Shown here piece by piece: positions 1 to 6,830 of a stretch of 16,160 nucleotides of DNA. Under the pieces are notes generated by a model that was not told where the DNA came from, did not search any database, and was given only the letters and a program-made list of their open reading frames with translations. The stretch is from CAZYPU01 sp049642705 (lineage in GTDB: Bacteria; Omnitrophota; Gorgyraeia; JABMRN01; RBG-13-46-9), in the NCBI GenBank assembly GCA_049642705.1, contig JBARPB010000037.1, positions 1-16,160 on the forward strand, in the 5' to 3' direction. The position numbers were made by a program, and so were the translations under genes. Within the stretch, counting starts at the first letter, position 1; the number at the start of each line of letters is the position of its first letter.

Positions 1-480
1 ATCTATTACAACAGGGCCGGGTCTTCCGGTCCTGGCGATGTGAAAGGCCTCCTTTACGATCTGCGCGAGTTCTTTAACGTCCTTGACAAGAAAATTATGC
101 TTTGTGATAGGACGCGTGATGCCGGTAACATCCGCCTCCTGAAAAGCATCGTTTCCTATCAGGTGCGTCTTGACCTGGCCCGTAAGCGCTACGACAGGAA
201 TGGAATCCATGTAAGCGGTCGCTATTCCCGTGACAAGGTTCGTCGCTCCCGGGCCCGAAGTGGCGACACAGACGCCTACCTCTCCCGTCGCGCGCGCGTA
301 TCCGTCGGCAGCGTGCGCGGCGCCCTGCTCGTGCCTGGTCAGGATGAAGCGCGGCTGCCTTACGTCGTAGAGTTTGTCGAAAAACGGCAGCACCGAGCCG
401 CCGGGATAGCCGAACATCACCTTTACCTTCTCGCGCTTCAGCGATTCTATCAGTATCTCCGCACCGGTTATTTTTGCCAT
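1..480 (-). CDS. ilvB: Acetolactate synthase large subunit, N-terminal part (runs off window)
   Basis: Catalytic subunit of acetohydroxyacid synthase. It condenses pyruvate with pyruvate or 2-oxobutyrate using thiamine diphosphate, the first common step of valine, leucine and isoleucine synthesis in the cytoplasm. The visible 160 residues start at ATG 480..478 (MAKITGAEILIESL) and stay open to base 1, so the C-terminal two thirds or more are missing. Typical family features are seen: GYPGG at 24-28, RHEQGAAHAADGYAR near 49-63 with the cofactor-activating Glu51, SGPGATNLVTGIA near 75-87, and a QEADVTGITRPITKHNFLV-like block near 114-132. A GAGGT Shine-Dalgarno lies about 8 bases before the ATG. 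It follows the ilvD stop by 13 bases, so the two are almost certainly co-transcribed. The regulatory subunit gene ilvN would be expected further on, outside the window. A related ThDP enzyme is possible but the match to the biosynthetic form is close. Confidence 0.96.
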   Translation of the reverse strand, partial: MAKITGAEILIESLKREKVKVMFGYPGGSVLPFFDKLYDVRQPRFILTRHEQGAAHAADGYARATGEVGVCVATSGPGATNLVTGIATAYMDSIPVVALTGQVKTHLIGNDAFQEADVTGITRPITKHNFLVKDVKELAQIVKEAFHIARTGRPGPVVID

Positions 481-493
481 ACTAAATACCTCA

Positions 494-2149
494 CTAAATC
501 CTAAAAATCGCTCCTTCGCTTGCAGAACTCACTATTTTTGCATAACGCGCCAAATACCCTTCCTTAATCTTCGGCTCGGGCTTCCTCCACGTGGCAAATC
601 TTTCGTTTATCTGGCGCGAGTTCAAGTTTATATCAATCGTCCTTTTTGCGATGTTAATAACAATTTCATCGCCGTCTTTGACGATTGCAAGAGGACCTCC
701 CGCGGCCGCCTCGGGTGAGATATGGCCGACGCTTATGCCCCGGGTTCCGCCCGAGAACCTGCCGTCTGTAATGAGCGCCGCGTCTTCTCCGAGGCCAAGC
801 CCCGCTATAGCGGCTGTCGGGCCCAGCATTTCCCTCATGCCCGGTCCGCCGCACGGCCCTTCGTACCTGATGACGACCGAGTCGCCTTTTCTGATCTTGC
901 GCTGCATGATGGCGTTCATCGCCTCTTCTTCGGAATCGAAAACCCTGGCTTTGCCTTTGAAGCGGCTGTTCTTTTTGCTTATGGCTGATTGTTTCACAAC
1001 CGCGCCTTCGGGTGCAAGGTTTCCTTTCAGGATAAAAATGCCGCCTTCTGCGTGATAAGGGTTTTTAATGCTTCTTATCACGTTCTCGTTGGAAATCTTC
1101 GCTTCGGCGGCAATCTGGCTTATTGTCCTTCCGCTTACAGTCTGGAGGTTGTTCAGAACCTGCCTTAACCGCTTCATAACCGCCGGGATACCTCCGGCGT
1201 ACTCAAGGTCTTCCATGAAATAGTCGCCGCCCGGCCTTAAATTTGTAATATGCGCTGTGGTCTTACTTATCTTGTCAAAGGCCTCAAGTTTTAAATTCAC
1301 TCCCGCCTCATGCGCTATAGCCATAAGGTGAAGAACCGTGTTTGTGGAGCCGCCGAGCGCCATGTCCATCTTTATGGCATTCTCGAAGGCCTTCTGCGTC
1401 ATGATTGTCCTCGGCAGGGTATTTCTTCTTGCAAGATTCACTGCTTGTATGCCGGATTCGTAGGCAATCCTTTCCTTCTTGGCAGAACCCGCTAAAGCGG
1501 TTCCGCAACCGGGAAGGGCCATGCCCAGTGTCTCGGTAAGGCAGGCCATTGAATTTGCCGTGTACAAACCCTGGCATGCCCCTTGCGCCGGACAGGCGCA
1601 TAGCTCCAGGGCTTCGAGTTCTTCCTTCGTGATTTTTCCGCTTTTGAACCTCCCTATGGCTTCGAACGTGTCGCGGACAAGGCTTCGCCGCTCGAAGTTG
1701 TAATTTCCCGAAATCATGGGCCCTGCCGTAACGACAATTGCCGGTATGTTAATCCGCGCGATTGCCATGAGCATGCCTGGTGTAATCTTGTCACAATTGG
1801 TAAGGCACACAAGGCCGTCAAGCTGATGCGCCCTACAGACGGTTTCCACCATATCGGCTATGAGTTCCCTCGAGGCGAGCGAATACTTCATCCCGACATG
1901 ACCCATTGCGATGCCGTCGCAGATACCGGGAATGCCGAATATAAACGGAACCCCACCACCCGCGGCTATGCCGCGCTCGATGAAGCGCTCCAGCCTTCTC
2001 ATGCCCACGTGTCCCGGAATTAAATCCGTGAAACTCGAGGCAATGCCGATAAAGGGCTTGCTCATTACAGAAGGCGAAATACCAGTTGCGTATAAAAGAG
2101 CCCTGTTCGGCATGCGTTCCAGACCCTTTTTCATCCTATCGCTTTTCAT
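494..2149 (-). CDS. ilvD: Dihydroxy-acid dehydratase
   Basis: Dehydrates 2,3-dihydroxy-isovalerate or -methylvalerate to the 2-keto acids in valine/isoleucine synthesis. It is a cytoplasmic Fe-S enzyme; 551 residues is normal for the family. Motifs in order: CDGIAMGHVGMKYSL near 77-91, NCDKITPGM at 118-126 (Cys119), GACQGLYTANSMACLTE near 190-206 (Cys192), ALGGSTNTVLHL near 264-275, EGPCGGPGMREML near 430-442 and TDGRFSGGTRG near 461-471 (Ser466). Where the mycobacterial/plant 2Fe-2S class has a third cysteine (ITPCN), this protein has IPGH, as in E. coli IlvD. I therefore infer the oxygen-labile cluster class. Position 433 is Cys where Lys or Arg is usual. The ATG at 2149 is set by AAGGAG about 7 bases upstream. 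The gene has its own promoter just downstream of the structured-RNA terminator and precedes ilvB. Confidence 0.97.
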   Translation of the reverse strand: MKSDRMKKGLERMPNRALLYATGISPSVMSKPFIGIASSFTDLIPGHVGMRRLERFIERGIAAGGGVPFIFGIPGICDGIAMGHVGMKYSLASRELIADMVETVCRAHQLDGLVCLTNCDKITPGMLMAIARINIPAIVVTAGPMISGNYNFERRSLVRDTFEAIGRFKSGKITKEELEALELCACPAQGACQGLYTANSMACLTETLGMALPGCGTALAGSAKKERIAYESGIQAVNLARRNTLPRTIMTQKAFENAIKMDMALGGSTNTVLHLMAIAHEAGVNLKLEAFDKISKTTAHITNLRPGGDYFMEDLEYAGGIPAVMKRLRQVLNNLQTVSGRTISQIAAEAKISNENVIRSIKNPYHAEGGIFILKGNLAPEGAVVKQSAISKKNSRFKGKARVFDSEEEAMNAIMQRKIRKGDSVVIRYEGPCGGPGMREMLGPTAAIAGLGLGEDAALITDGRFSGGTRGISVGHISPEAAAGGPLAIVKDGDEIVINIAKRTIDINLNSRQINERFATWRKPEPKIKEGYLARYAKIVSSASEGAIFRI

Positions 2150-2191
2150 GGCAACTCCTTATATACTAATTTTAAGCAATATAGGCTATAT

Positions 2192-2221
2192 AGTATACCT
2201 TATGGAAGGAACTAATGTCAA
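2192..2221 (-). promoter_or_regulatory. Sigma70-type promoter for ilvD-ilvB
   Basis: On the minus strand TTGACA (2221..2216) is followed after 18 bases by TATACT (2197..2192). The -35 box is perfect and the -10 has one mismatch to TATAAT. Predicted start is near 2185, giving a leader of about 36 bases with the ilvD Shine-Dalgarno. It lies just after the terminator ending at 2251, so ilvD can be transcribed independently of read-through from the RNA gene and hflC. Confidence 0.75.
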
Positions 2222-2250
2222 CCTTTTTGCGTGATTAAGGAAGTTCATAT

Positions 2251-2290
2251 AAAAAAAACCCGGAGGATGCTACCGTTAATCTCCGAGTTT
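2251..2290 (-). terminator. Intrinsic terminator of the c-di-GMP-I RNA unit
   Basis: The minus strand has AAACTCGGAG (2290..2281), a loop of 15 bases, then CTCCGGGTTT continuing into a run of eight T (2258..2251). The arms pair over 10 bp with one G-U. It ends both the RNA transcribed from 2502 and read-through from hflC. The loop contains ACGGTAGC, which also occurs in the aptamer core at 2383..2376. Confidence 0.88.
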
Positions 2291-2308
2291 AAAAAAATAT
2301 AATTCCCA

Positions 2309-2502
2309 CCGATAAGGCCAACGACATATGGCAGACCTTTATTCGACTGGTCCCTACCACTTATGTCGGCAACCCAGCTACCGTCTCGGCCATCGCCTCT
2401 CTTACCCTTAAGTCATCGCCTCCGTCGGGTTTCGGCTTTATGACCGACTTAGGCCTGAGGTTTTGCGTCCCACGGTTTCCAGTGGTTTGCCCTTATCGGC
2501 TA
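2309..2502 (-). promoter_or_regulatory. Class I cyclic-di-GMP riboswitch (GEMM-I) in a self-contained RNA
   Basis: All conserved blocks of the c-di-GMP-I aptamer occur in order on the minus strand: GGGCAAACC (2492..2484), a CCAC/GTGG hairpin with a GAAA tetraloop, GGGACGCAAA (2471..2462), GGCCTAA (2455..2449) and GGTAGCTGGGTTGCCGA (2382..2366). The base equivalent to Vc2 G20 is G and that of C92 is C, so c-di-GMP rather than cGAMP preference is inferred. Between GGCCTAA and GGTAGC lie 66 bases, more than usual, with internal pairing potential (AAGTC with GACTT, or GTCAT with ATGAC). After the aptamer comes a hairpin at 2322-2368 (CGACATA/TATGTCG). Then CCTTATCGG (2317..2309) is perfectly complementary to CCGATAAGG (2499..2491) at the 5' end. 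The RNA has its own promoter and terminator. The only downstream genes, ilvD-ilvB, also have a separate promoter, so whether this is cis control or a free RNA is open. Confidence 0.85.
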
Positions 2503-2508
2503 CTATCT

Positions 2509-2537
2509 AGTATACCACCAATTCTTGCTTTTGTCAA
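2509..2537 (-). promoter_or_regulatory. Consensus sigma70 promoter of the c-di-GMP-I RNA
   Basis: TTGACA (2537..2532), a 17-base spacer, then TATACT (2514..2509) on the minus strand. This is among the strongest promoter-like matches in the window. The predicted start near 2502 places the first aptamer base only a few bases into the transcript. It sits 12 bases past the hflC stop codon, and no terminator is visible between hflC and this site. Confidence 0.82.
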
Positions 2538-2549
2538 GCTTAACGACAG

Positions 2550-3497
2550 CTACTGTGTCTTTTTCAAATACGTCAAATACTCGCTCTCCGTCGTTAAAAT
2601 CACCGTAGAGTTCTCATCGATAGTATCTTTATACGTATCAAGGGTTTTCAGAAACGCGTAAAATTCTGGATCTTTGTTATACGCGTTTGCGTAGATATCC
2701 GTCGCCTCGGCGTCGGCTTTTCCCTTTATCTCTTGGGCTACCTTGTAGGCCTCGGAGCGTATCTGCTTGAGTTCCTTTCCCATCTGGCCCTCAATCTCGG
2801 CTTTTTTGCCCTGGCCTTCGGAACGGTATTGTTCGGCCGCGCGTTTTCTTTCGGATATCATCCTGTCAAATACCTTTTTCTGAACTTCGGAAACGTAGTT
2901 TATCCTTTTTATCCGCACGTCAACAAGCTCTATTCCGTATTGCGGCACAATCCTTCTCGCTTCACGGAGTATGCCGCGGGTGAGGGCGTTCCTTCCGAAT
3001 TCTATCTTTTCAAGTTCACCTGCAATCTGATCCGTAGGTTCAGCCTCTTTTGCCGAAATTTCTTCTATAATCCTGTTGGTGTTCCTTGCGGCTTCAACAA
3101 GCTTATGGCTTGTTACGAAATCTCTTGTAGCCGAATCAATTATGTCGTCCAGTCTTGCGTGGGCCCCTGTCTCACTGCTCACCGACTGTAAGAATTTTAA
3201 AGCATCTACTATCTTCCAACGGGCCGTAGTATCTACCCAGATGTATCTCTTATCTTTAGTCGGTATCTGGTTCGGGTTTCCGTCCCACTCAAGAATCCTC
3301 TTGTCGAAATAATTAGCCTGCCGGATGAATGGTGTCTTGAAATGAAGCCCGGCTTCTGTAATAGGTTTACCTATGGGCTCGCCGAACTGCGTTATCACGA
3401 CCTGCTGCGTCTCGTCGATGGTGTACACCGCGCCGCTTATGGCAAGGAGCGCAATAACGATTACGAGGGCAGTTATAAGCGATAAAACCTTTTTCAT
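2550..3497 (-). CDS. hflC: HflC, membrane SPFH-domain protein
   Basis: Partner of HflK. In known bacteria the two form a large inner-membrane complex that surrounds FtsH and modulates its proteolysis. The 315 residues have an N-terminal membrane segment (about 4-23) and then a prohibitin/SPFH domain beginning VYTIDETQQVVITQFGEP. A charged coiled-coil-prone stretch follows (about 205-270, rich in K, E, Q, A, including ISERKRAAEQYRSEGQGKKAE), with a short C-terminal tail. This is the usual HflC architecture. The ATG at 3497 overlaps the hflK stop (TAATG) and has a perfect AAGGAGGT 6 bases upstream, so translation is coupled to hflK. It is the last gene of the long operon that starts at tatD. 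The stop is TAG at 2552..2550. Confidence 0.95.
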   Translation of the reverse strand: MKKVLSLITALVIVIALLAISGAVYTIDETQQVVITQFGEPIGKPITEAGLHFKTPFIRQANYFDKRILEWDGNPNQIPTKDKRYIWVDTTARWKIVDALKFLQSVSSETGAHARLDDIIDSATRDFVTSHKLVEAARNTNRIIEEISAKEAEPTDQIAGELEKIEFGRNALTRGILREARRIVPQYGIELVDVRIKRINYVSEVQKKVFDRMISERKRAAEQYRSEGQGKKAEIEGQMGKELKQIRSEAYKVAQEIKGKADAEATDIYANAYNKDPEFYAFLKTLDTYKDTIDENSTVILTTESEYLTYLKKTQ

Positions 3498-4504
3498 TAC
3501 GCACCTCCTTTTTCGGTTAAATTGAGCAGCGGCAATATTCCCTTCTGCTCGGAGTCTATTATAAACTTCTTGCCGGCTTTCGGCAGGATTTCATTCATTG
3601 CCTCAAGGTAAAGCCGTTTTTTCGTAACCTCTTTCGCATTCTTATACGCCTCCCAGGTCGCTATGAATTTCGTGGCGTCTCCTTTTGAGCGGTTTATCCT
3701 GTCAAGCGCATAGCCTTCGGATTCCCTTATCGTTTTCTCAGCTTCGCCGCGTGCCTTCGGGATAACCTTGTTGTAGCTCTCCCAGGCCTGGTTTATGACC
3801 TTCTCCTTTTCCTGTTTTGCCTCGTTTACCTCGTTGAAAGAAGGTTTTACCTCATCGGGCGGGTTCACGTCCTGCAATTTCACCGTTACAATTTGTACAC
3901 CGCTATCGTAGGAATCCAGGATTTCCTGCAGCTTATCCTGCACCTCCTGGTTTATCTCCACCCTCCTTGTGGTAAGGATTTCGTTTACCGTATTGTCACC
4001 CACGACCTGCCGCATCACGGCTTCTGAGATATTGCGTATCGTCCTTAATGGGTTTCTTATGTTAAAGAGAAGCTTTACGGGGTCCTTTATCTTAAACTGG
4101 ACTATCCACTCAACCACAAGGACGTTTAAGTCTCCTGTAAGCATGAGTGACTCCTCAAAGTATTCCATAGCTGAGTACTGGCTTACAATTCCCGGCCGCG
4201 TCGTGCGGAAGCCGAACTCCTCCTTGAAAATGTATTTTACCTTGACCTTGTTCACCTTCTCGATAAACGGTATTTTGACGTGAAGCCCGGGGTTTGTCGT
4301 GCTTACGTATCTTCCGAAGCGGCGGATTACGCCTACTTCGTCGGGCCCTACCGAGTAAATACTGGAAAAAAGCGCTGCTATTATCACGATAATCGCGATA
4401 ACAACGGGTATGCCCCCTTTAAAATTCTGCAATTTCTTCTTCGCCTCTTTTAGAAAATCATCGGGTGTTTTAAAAAGATCTTCCGGTTTTTGAAAATCAG
4501 CCAT
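3497..4504 (-). CDS. hflK: HflK, membrane SPFH-domain protein
   Basis: FtsH-modulating SPFH protein that pairs with HflC. Of its 335 residues, the N-terminal 30 are polar and cytoplasmic, followed by a single membrane helix at about 31-50. The SPFH domain starts SIYSVGPDEVGVIRRFGRY and includes NPGLHVKIPF and the region around TGDLNVLVVEWIVQFKI. A helical, charged region follows (about 225-300) with a short tail. E. coli HflK is longer and has a Gly-rich N-terminus and a longer C-tail; both are absent here, as in many non-proteobacterial versions. The ATG at 4504 overlaps the dinB stop by 8 bases, and AGGAGG lies 8 bases before it inside dinB. Immediate linkage to hflC supports the assignment. 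hflK versus a generic prohibitin-like protein is decided by the pair. Confidence 0.94.
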   Translation of the reverse strand: MADFQKPEDLFKTPDDFLKEAKKKLQNFKGGIPVVIAIIVIIAALFSSIYSVGPDEVGVIRRFGRYVSTTNPGLHVKIPFIEKVNKVKVKYIFKEEFGFRTTRPGIVSQYSAMEYFEESLMLTGDLNVLVVEWIVQFKIKDPVKLLFNIRNPLRTIRNISEAVMRQVVGDNTVNEILTTRRVEINQEVQDKLQEILDSYDSGVQIVTVKLQDVNPPDEVKPSFNEVNEAKQEKEKVINQAWESYNKVIPKARGEAEKTIRESEGYALDRINRSKGDATKFIATWEAYKNAKEVTKKRLYLEAMNEILPKAGKKFIIDSEQKGILPLLNLTEKGGA

Positions 4505-5699
4505 GTTTTCTCCCTCCTATTTTTATTATCTTACCACTTGTCGCTCTATGGATAAATCCCTCTCCGAAACGTGCTTTTATCTTATCAACCGCTTTATGGA
4601 TACTTTCTCTTTTTTTGTCGACACTTTCTTTAAAGAGCCACTCCCGGGAACTTATCGGAGAAAGATTAGAAACCGAAACGCCGACAAGACGAACTTTTTT
4701 ACCTTTCGTATCAAACCTATTATAAAGGATTTTAACCTCTTTGTAAAGCATATCTTCAAAATTAATAGCGGTACCTATCGTGACACAGCGGGTGTAGGTT
4801 TTAAAACCTTCGAGCCGTATCTTTAAAGTAATAGTCCTTCCCTTAAACCCCTCCTGCCTCATGCGGCCTGCGACTTTTTCGCAAAGCGCCATTAATGCCC
4901 CTTCTATTCTTTCCTTATCCGAGGTATCCCTGTCAAATGTGACTTCATTTCCTATGGATTTTGTTTCTGTTTCAGTTTCGACTTCTCTTTCATCTATGCC
5001 GCGGGCAAGATACCAGAAATGTGCGCCGTTTTTTCCAAAGGTGTCCGTTAATTCCTTTAGGTTTTTTTTGGCGATATCACCGATGGTGTTCATGCCCATG
5101 TCGCGAAAAACTACCTCGGTTTTTTTACCCAGGCCCCACATTTTTGATATCTCAAGCGGCCAAAGAAAATCCAGGAGCCCTTCCTCGGTTACCTCGACAA
5201 ATCCGTCGGGTTTCTCGAGATCGGATGCAATTTTTGCCGCCATTTTTATCGGCGCAAGGCCCACGGATGCGGTAAGACCTGTCTTGTTTTTTATGCGGGA
5301 TTTTATTAACATGCATGTCTTCTGCGGTGTACCAAAAAGATGGTAGCTGCCCGTTATGTCCAGGAACGCCTCGTCAATGCTTACCAGTTCAATATCAGGG
5401 GTAAAATCGTAAAGGATATCATAAATCTGGTGTGAAACTTTGCTATATTTCTTGCCGTTTACCGGTAAGAAGATGGCATGTGGGCACTTCCTATAAGCTA
5501 TGGAGATAGGCATGGCGGAGTGAATGCCGAATTTTCGCGCCTCATAGGAACATGTTGAGACAACGCCGCGGCCCTTGCCTTTTTTCGGGTTTGCACCTAC
5601 GACAACTGGCTTTCCACGAAACCTGGGATTATCCCGTTGTTCTATCGCGGCGAAAAACGCGTCCATGTCCACATGTGCGATAAACCGTCTTTTTGACAT
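4497..5699 (-). CDS. dinB: DNA polymerase IV (Y family)
   Basis: Error-prone translesion polymerase that copies past lesions and can extend misaligned ends. Its 400 residues carry the family signatures: HVDMDAFFAAIE at 9-20 (metal ligand Asp11, steric gate Phe16), YEAR and GIHSAMP near 52-64, and SIDEAFLDIT at 107-116 (Asp109, Glu110). A GLTASVGLAPIKMAAKIASD block near 145-164 and an LWPLEISKMWGLGKKT helix-hairpin-helix region near 184-200 follow, then a little-finger domain. I do not see a QLxLxL-type sliding-clamp motif at the C-terminus, which ends basic (GGRKHG). The start at 5699 is 3 bases after the alr stop; no good Shine-Dalgarno is present, so coupling to alr is likely. It ends in TGA that overlaps hflK, showing that TGA acts as a stop here. 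Confidence 0.96.
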   Translation of the reverse strand: MSKRRFIAHVDMDAFFAAIEQRDNPRFRGKPVVVGANPKKGKGRGVVSTCSYEARKFGIHSAMPISIAYRKCPHAIFLPVNGKKYSKVSHQIYDILYDFTPDIELVSIDEAFLDITGSYHLFGTPQKTCMLIKSRIKNKTGLTASVGLAPIKMAAKIASDLEKPDGFVEVTEEGLLDFLWPLEISKMWGLGKKTEVVFRDMGMNTIGDIAKKNLKELTDTFGKNGAHFWYLARGIDEREVETETETKSIGNEVTFDRDTSDKERIEGALMALCEKVAGRMRQEGFKGRTITLKIRLEGFKTYTRCVTIGTAINFEDMLYKEVKILYNRFDTKGKKVRLVGVSVSNLSPISSREWLFKESVDKKRESIHKAVDKIKARFGEGFIHRATSGKIIKIGGRKHG

Positions 5700-5702
5700 A
5701 TT

Positions 5703-6830
5703 TTATTTGTGTGTATAGAGACGTGGAACCCGATTTGTTATGCCGGTTACGATTTCGTAGGGGATGGTACCTGCGAGGCGGGCGAGTTTTTCCACTCTAA
5801 TTTCTTCTTCTTTTTGTTTTCCGATCAGCACTACCTCGTCGCCTACCTTTACATTCTTAATGTGGCCTACGTCGATCATTGTCTGGTCCATCGTCACCTT
5901 TCCGATAACGGGCGCACGACGGCCCCTTACAAGTACCTCGGCTTTGTTGGAGAGAATCCTTCCGTAGCCATCGGCATATCCTATGGGGATGGTCGCAATC
6001 TTTGTATGCGACTGGGTTATGTAAGTCCGGCCGTAGCTTATGGACCTTCCAGGCGGGGTATTTTTTATGAATACGATTTTTGTTTTAAGCGAAAAGGTGG
6101 GTTTCAGATCTATACGCCGCGGGAAATTCCTCTTCGGGTAAATCCCGTAAATGATAATACCCGGCCTTACCATGTTAAGATGGGATTTTTTCCAGTCCAC
6201 GCAGGCGATGGAATTTGCCGCGTGCCTTAGCGGTATCGACATCCCAAGGCGCTCAAGGGCTCTTAAGATCTCTTCGAAGGAATCTATCTGGTACTGCGTG
6301 AAAAACTTGTCGCGGCCGGCGATTGAAAAATGGGTATATATGCCCTCTATTTCTATATTTTTATGTTTCTTGGCATCTATTATAAACTCTACCGCCCTCT
6401 CGTGCCAGACGCCGATCCTTCCCATGCCCGTATCCACTTTTATATGCACTTTGGGTTTTAACTTTTTCCCGGCCATATTCACAAGCGCTTTTAAAAGCTC
6501 CTTGCTGCACAAGGTTAATGCGATATTATTCCTAACGGCAACTTCAGCCTCTTCGGGTAAAACAGAACCTAAAATCAATATGGGAAGTTTTATTTTGGCT
6601 TTGCGCAAGACCAAGGCCTCATCCAGCGTCGCTACGCCTAAATATCCGATCTTAAGTTTTTCTAGAACCTTGGAGGTCTCAACTATGCCGTGTCCGTAAG
6701 CATTGGCCTTTACCACGGCCATTATATTGGTATCTTTGCCTAAAATATCCTGTATTTTCCTTGTGTTATGCCTTATAGCGTCTAAGTCTATCTCCGCCCA
6801 GGTCGGGCGGTAATTAACTTCTTTTATCAT
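5703..6830 (-). CDS. alr: Alanine racemase
   Basis: PLP enzyme converting L- to D-alanine for peptidoglycan. Its 375 residues are the typical length. The PLP lysine is Lys41 in VVKANAYGHG. VKVDTGMGRIG-type sequence at 130-140 includes Arg138. HAANSIA near 203-209 and VRPGIIIYG at 221-229 give Arg223, the residue that contacts the pyridine nitrogen. The second catalytic base is Tyr266 in SISYGRTY, and KVTMDQTMID at 311-320 is the usual C-terminal-domain active-site block. Fold order is an N-terminal alpha/beta barrel, then a beta domain. The ATG at 6830 overlaps the tsaB TGA (ATGA). AAGGA lies about 8 bases upstream. Only one racemase gene is visible, so whether it is the sole D-alanine source is unknown. 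Confidence 0.97.
   Translation of the reverse strand: MIKEVNYRPTWAEIDLDAIRHNTRKIQDILGKDTNIMAVVKANAYGHGIVETSKVLEKLKIGYLGVATLDEALVLRKAKIKLPILILGSVLPEEAEVAVRNNIALTLCSKELLKALVNMAGKKLKPKVHIKVDTGMGRIGVWHERAVEFIIDAKKHKNIEIEGIYTHFSIAGRDKFFTQYQIDSFEEILRALERLGMSIPLRHAANSIACVDWKKSHLNMVRPGIIIYGIYPKRNFPRRIDLKPTFSLKTKIVFIKNTPPGRSISYGRTYITQSHTKIATIPIGYADGYGRILSNKAEVLVRGRRAPVIGKVTMDQTMIDVGHIKNVKVGDEVVLIGKQKEEEIRVEKLARLAGTIPYEIVTGITNRVPRLYTHK

Noticed and set aside
2484..2492. GEMM-Ib variant that prefers 3',3'-cGAMP
   Set aside because: The base equivalent to Vc2 G20 is G, not A, so the specificity change is absent.
2309..2502. tmRNA, RNase P RNA, SRP RNA or 6S RNA
   Set aside because: None of their diagnostic blocks are present, whereas all c-di-GMP-I blocks occur in the right order.
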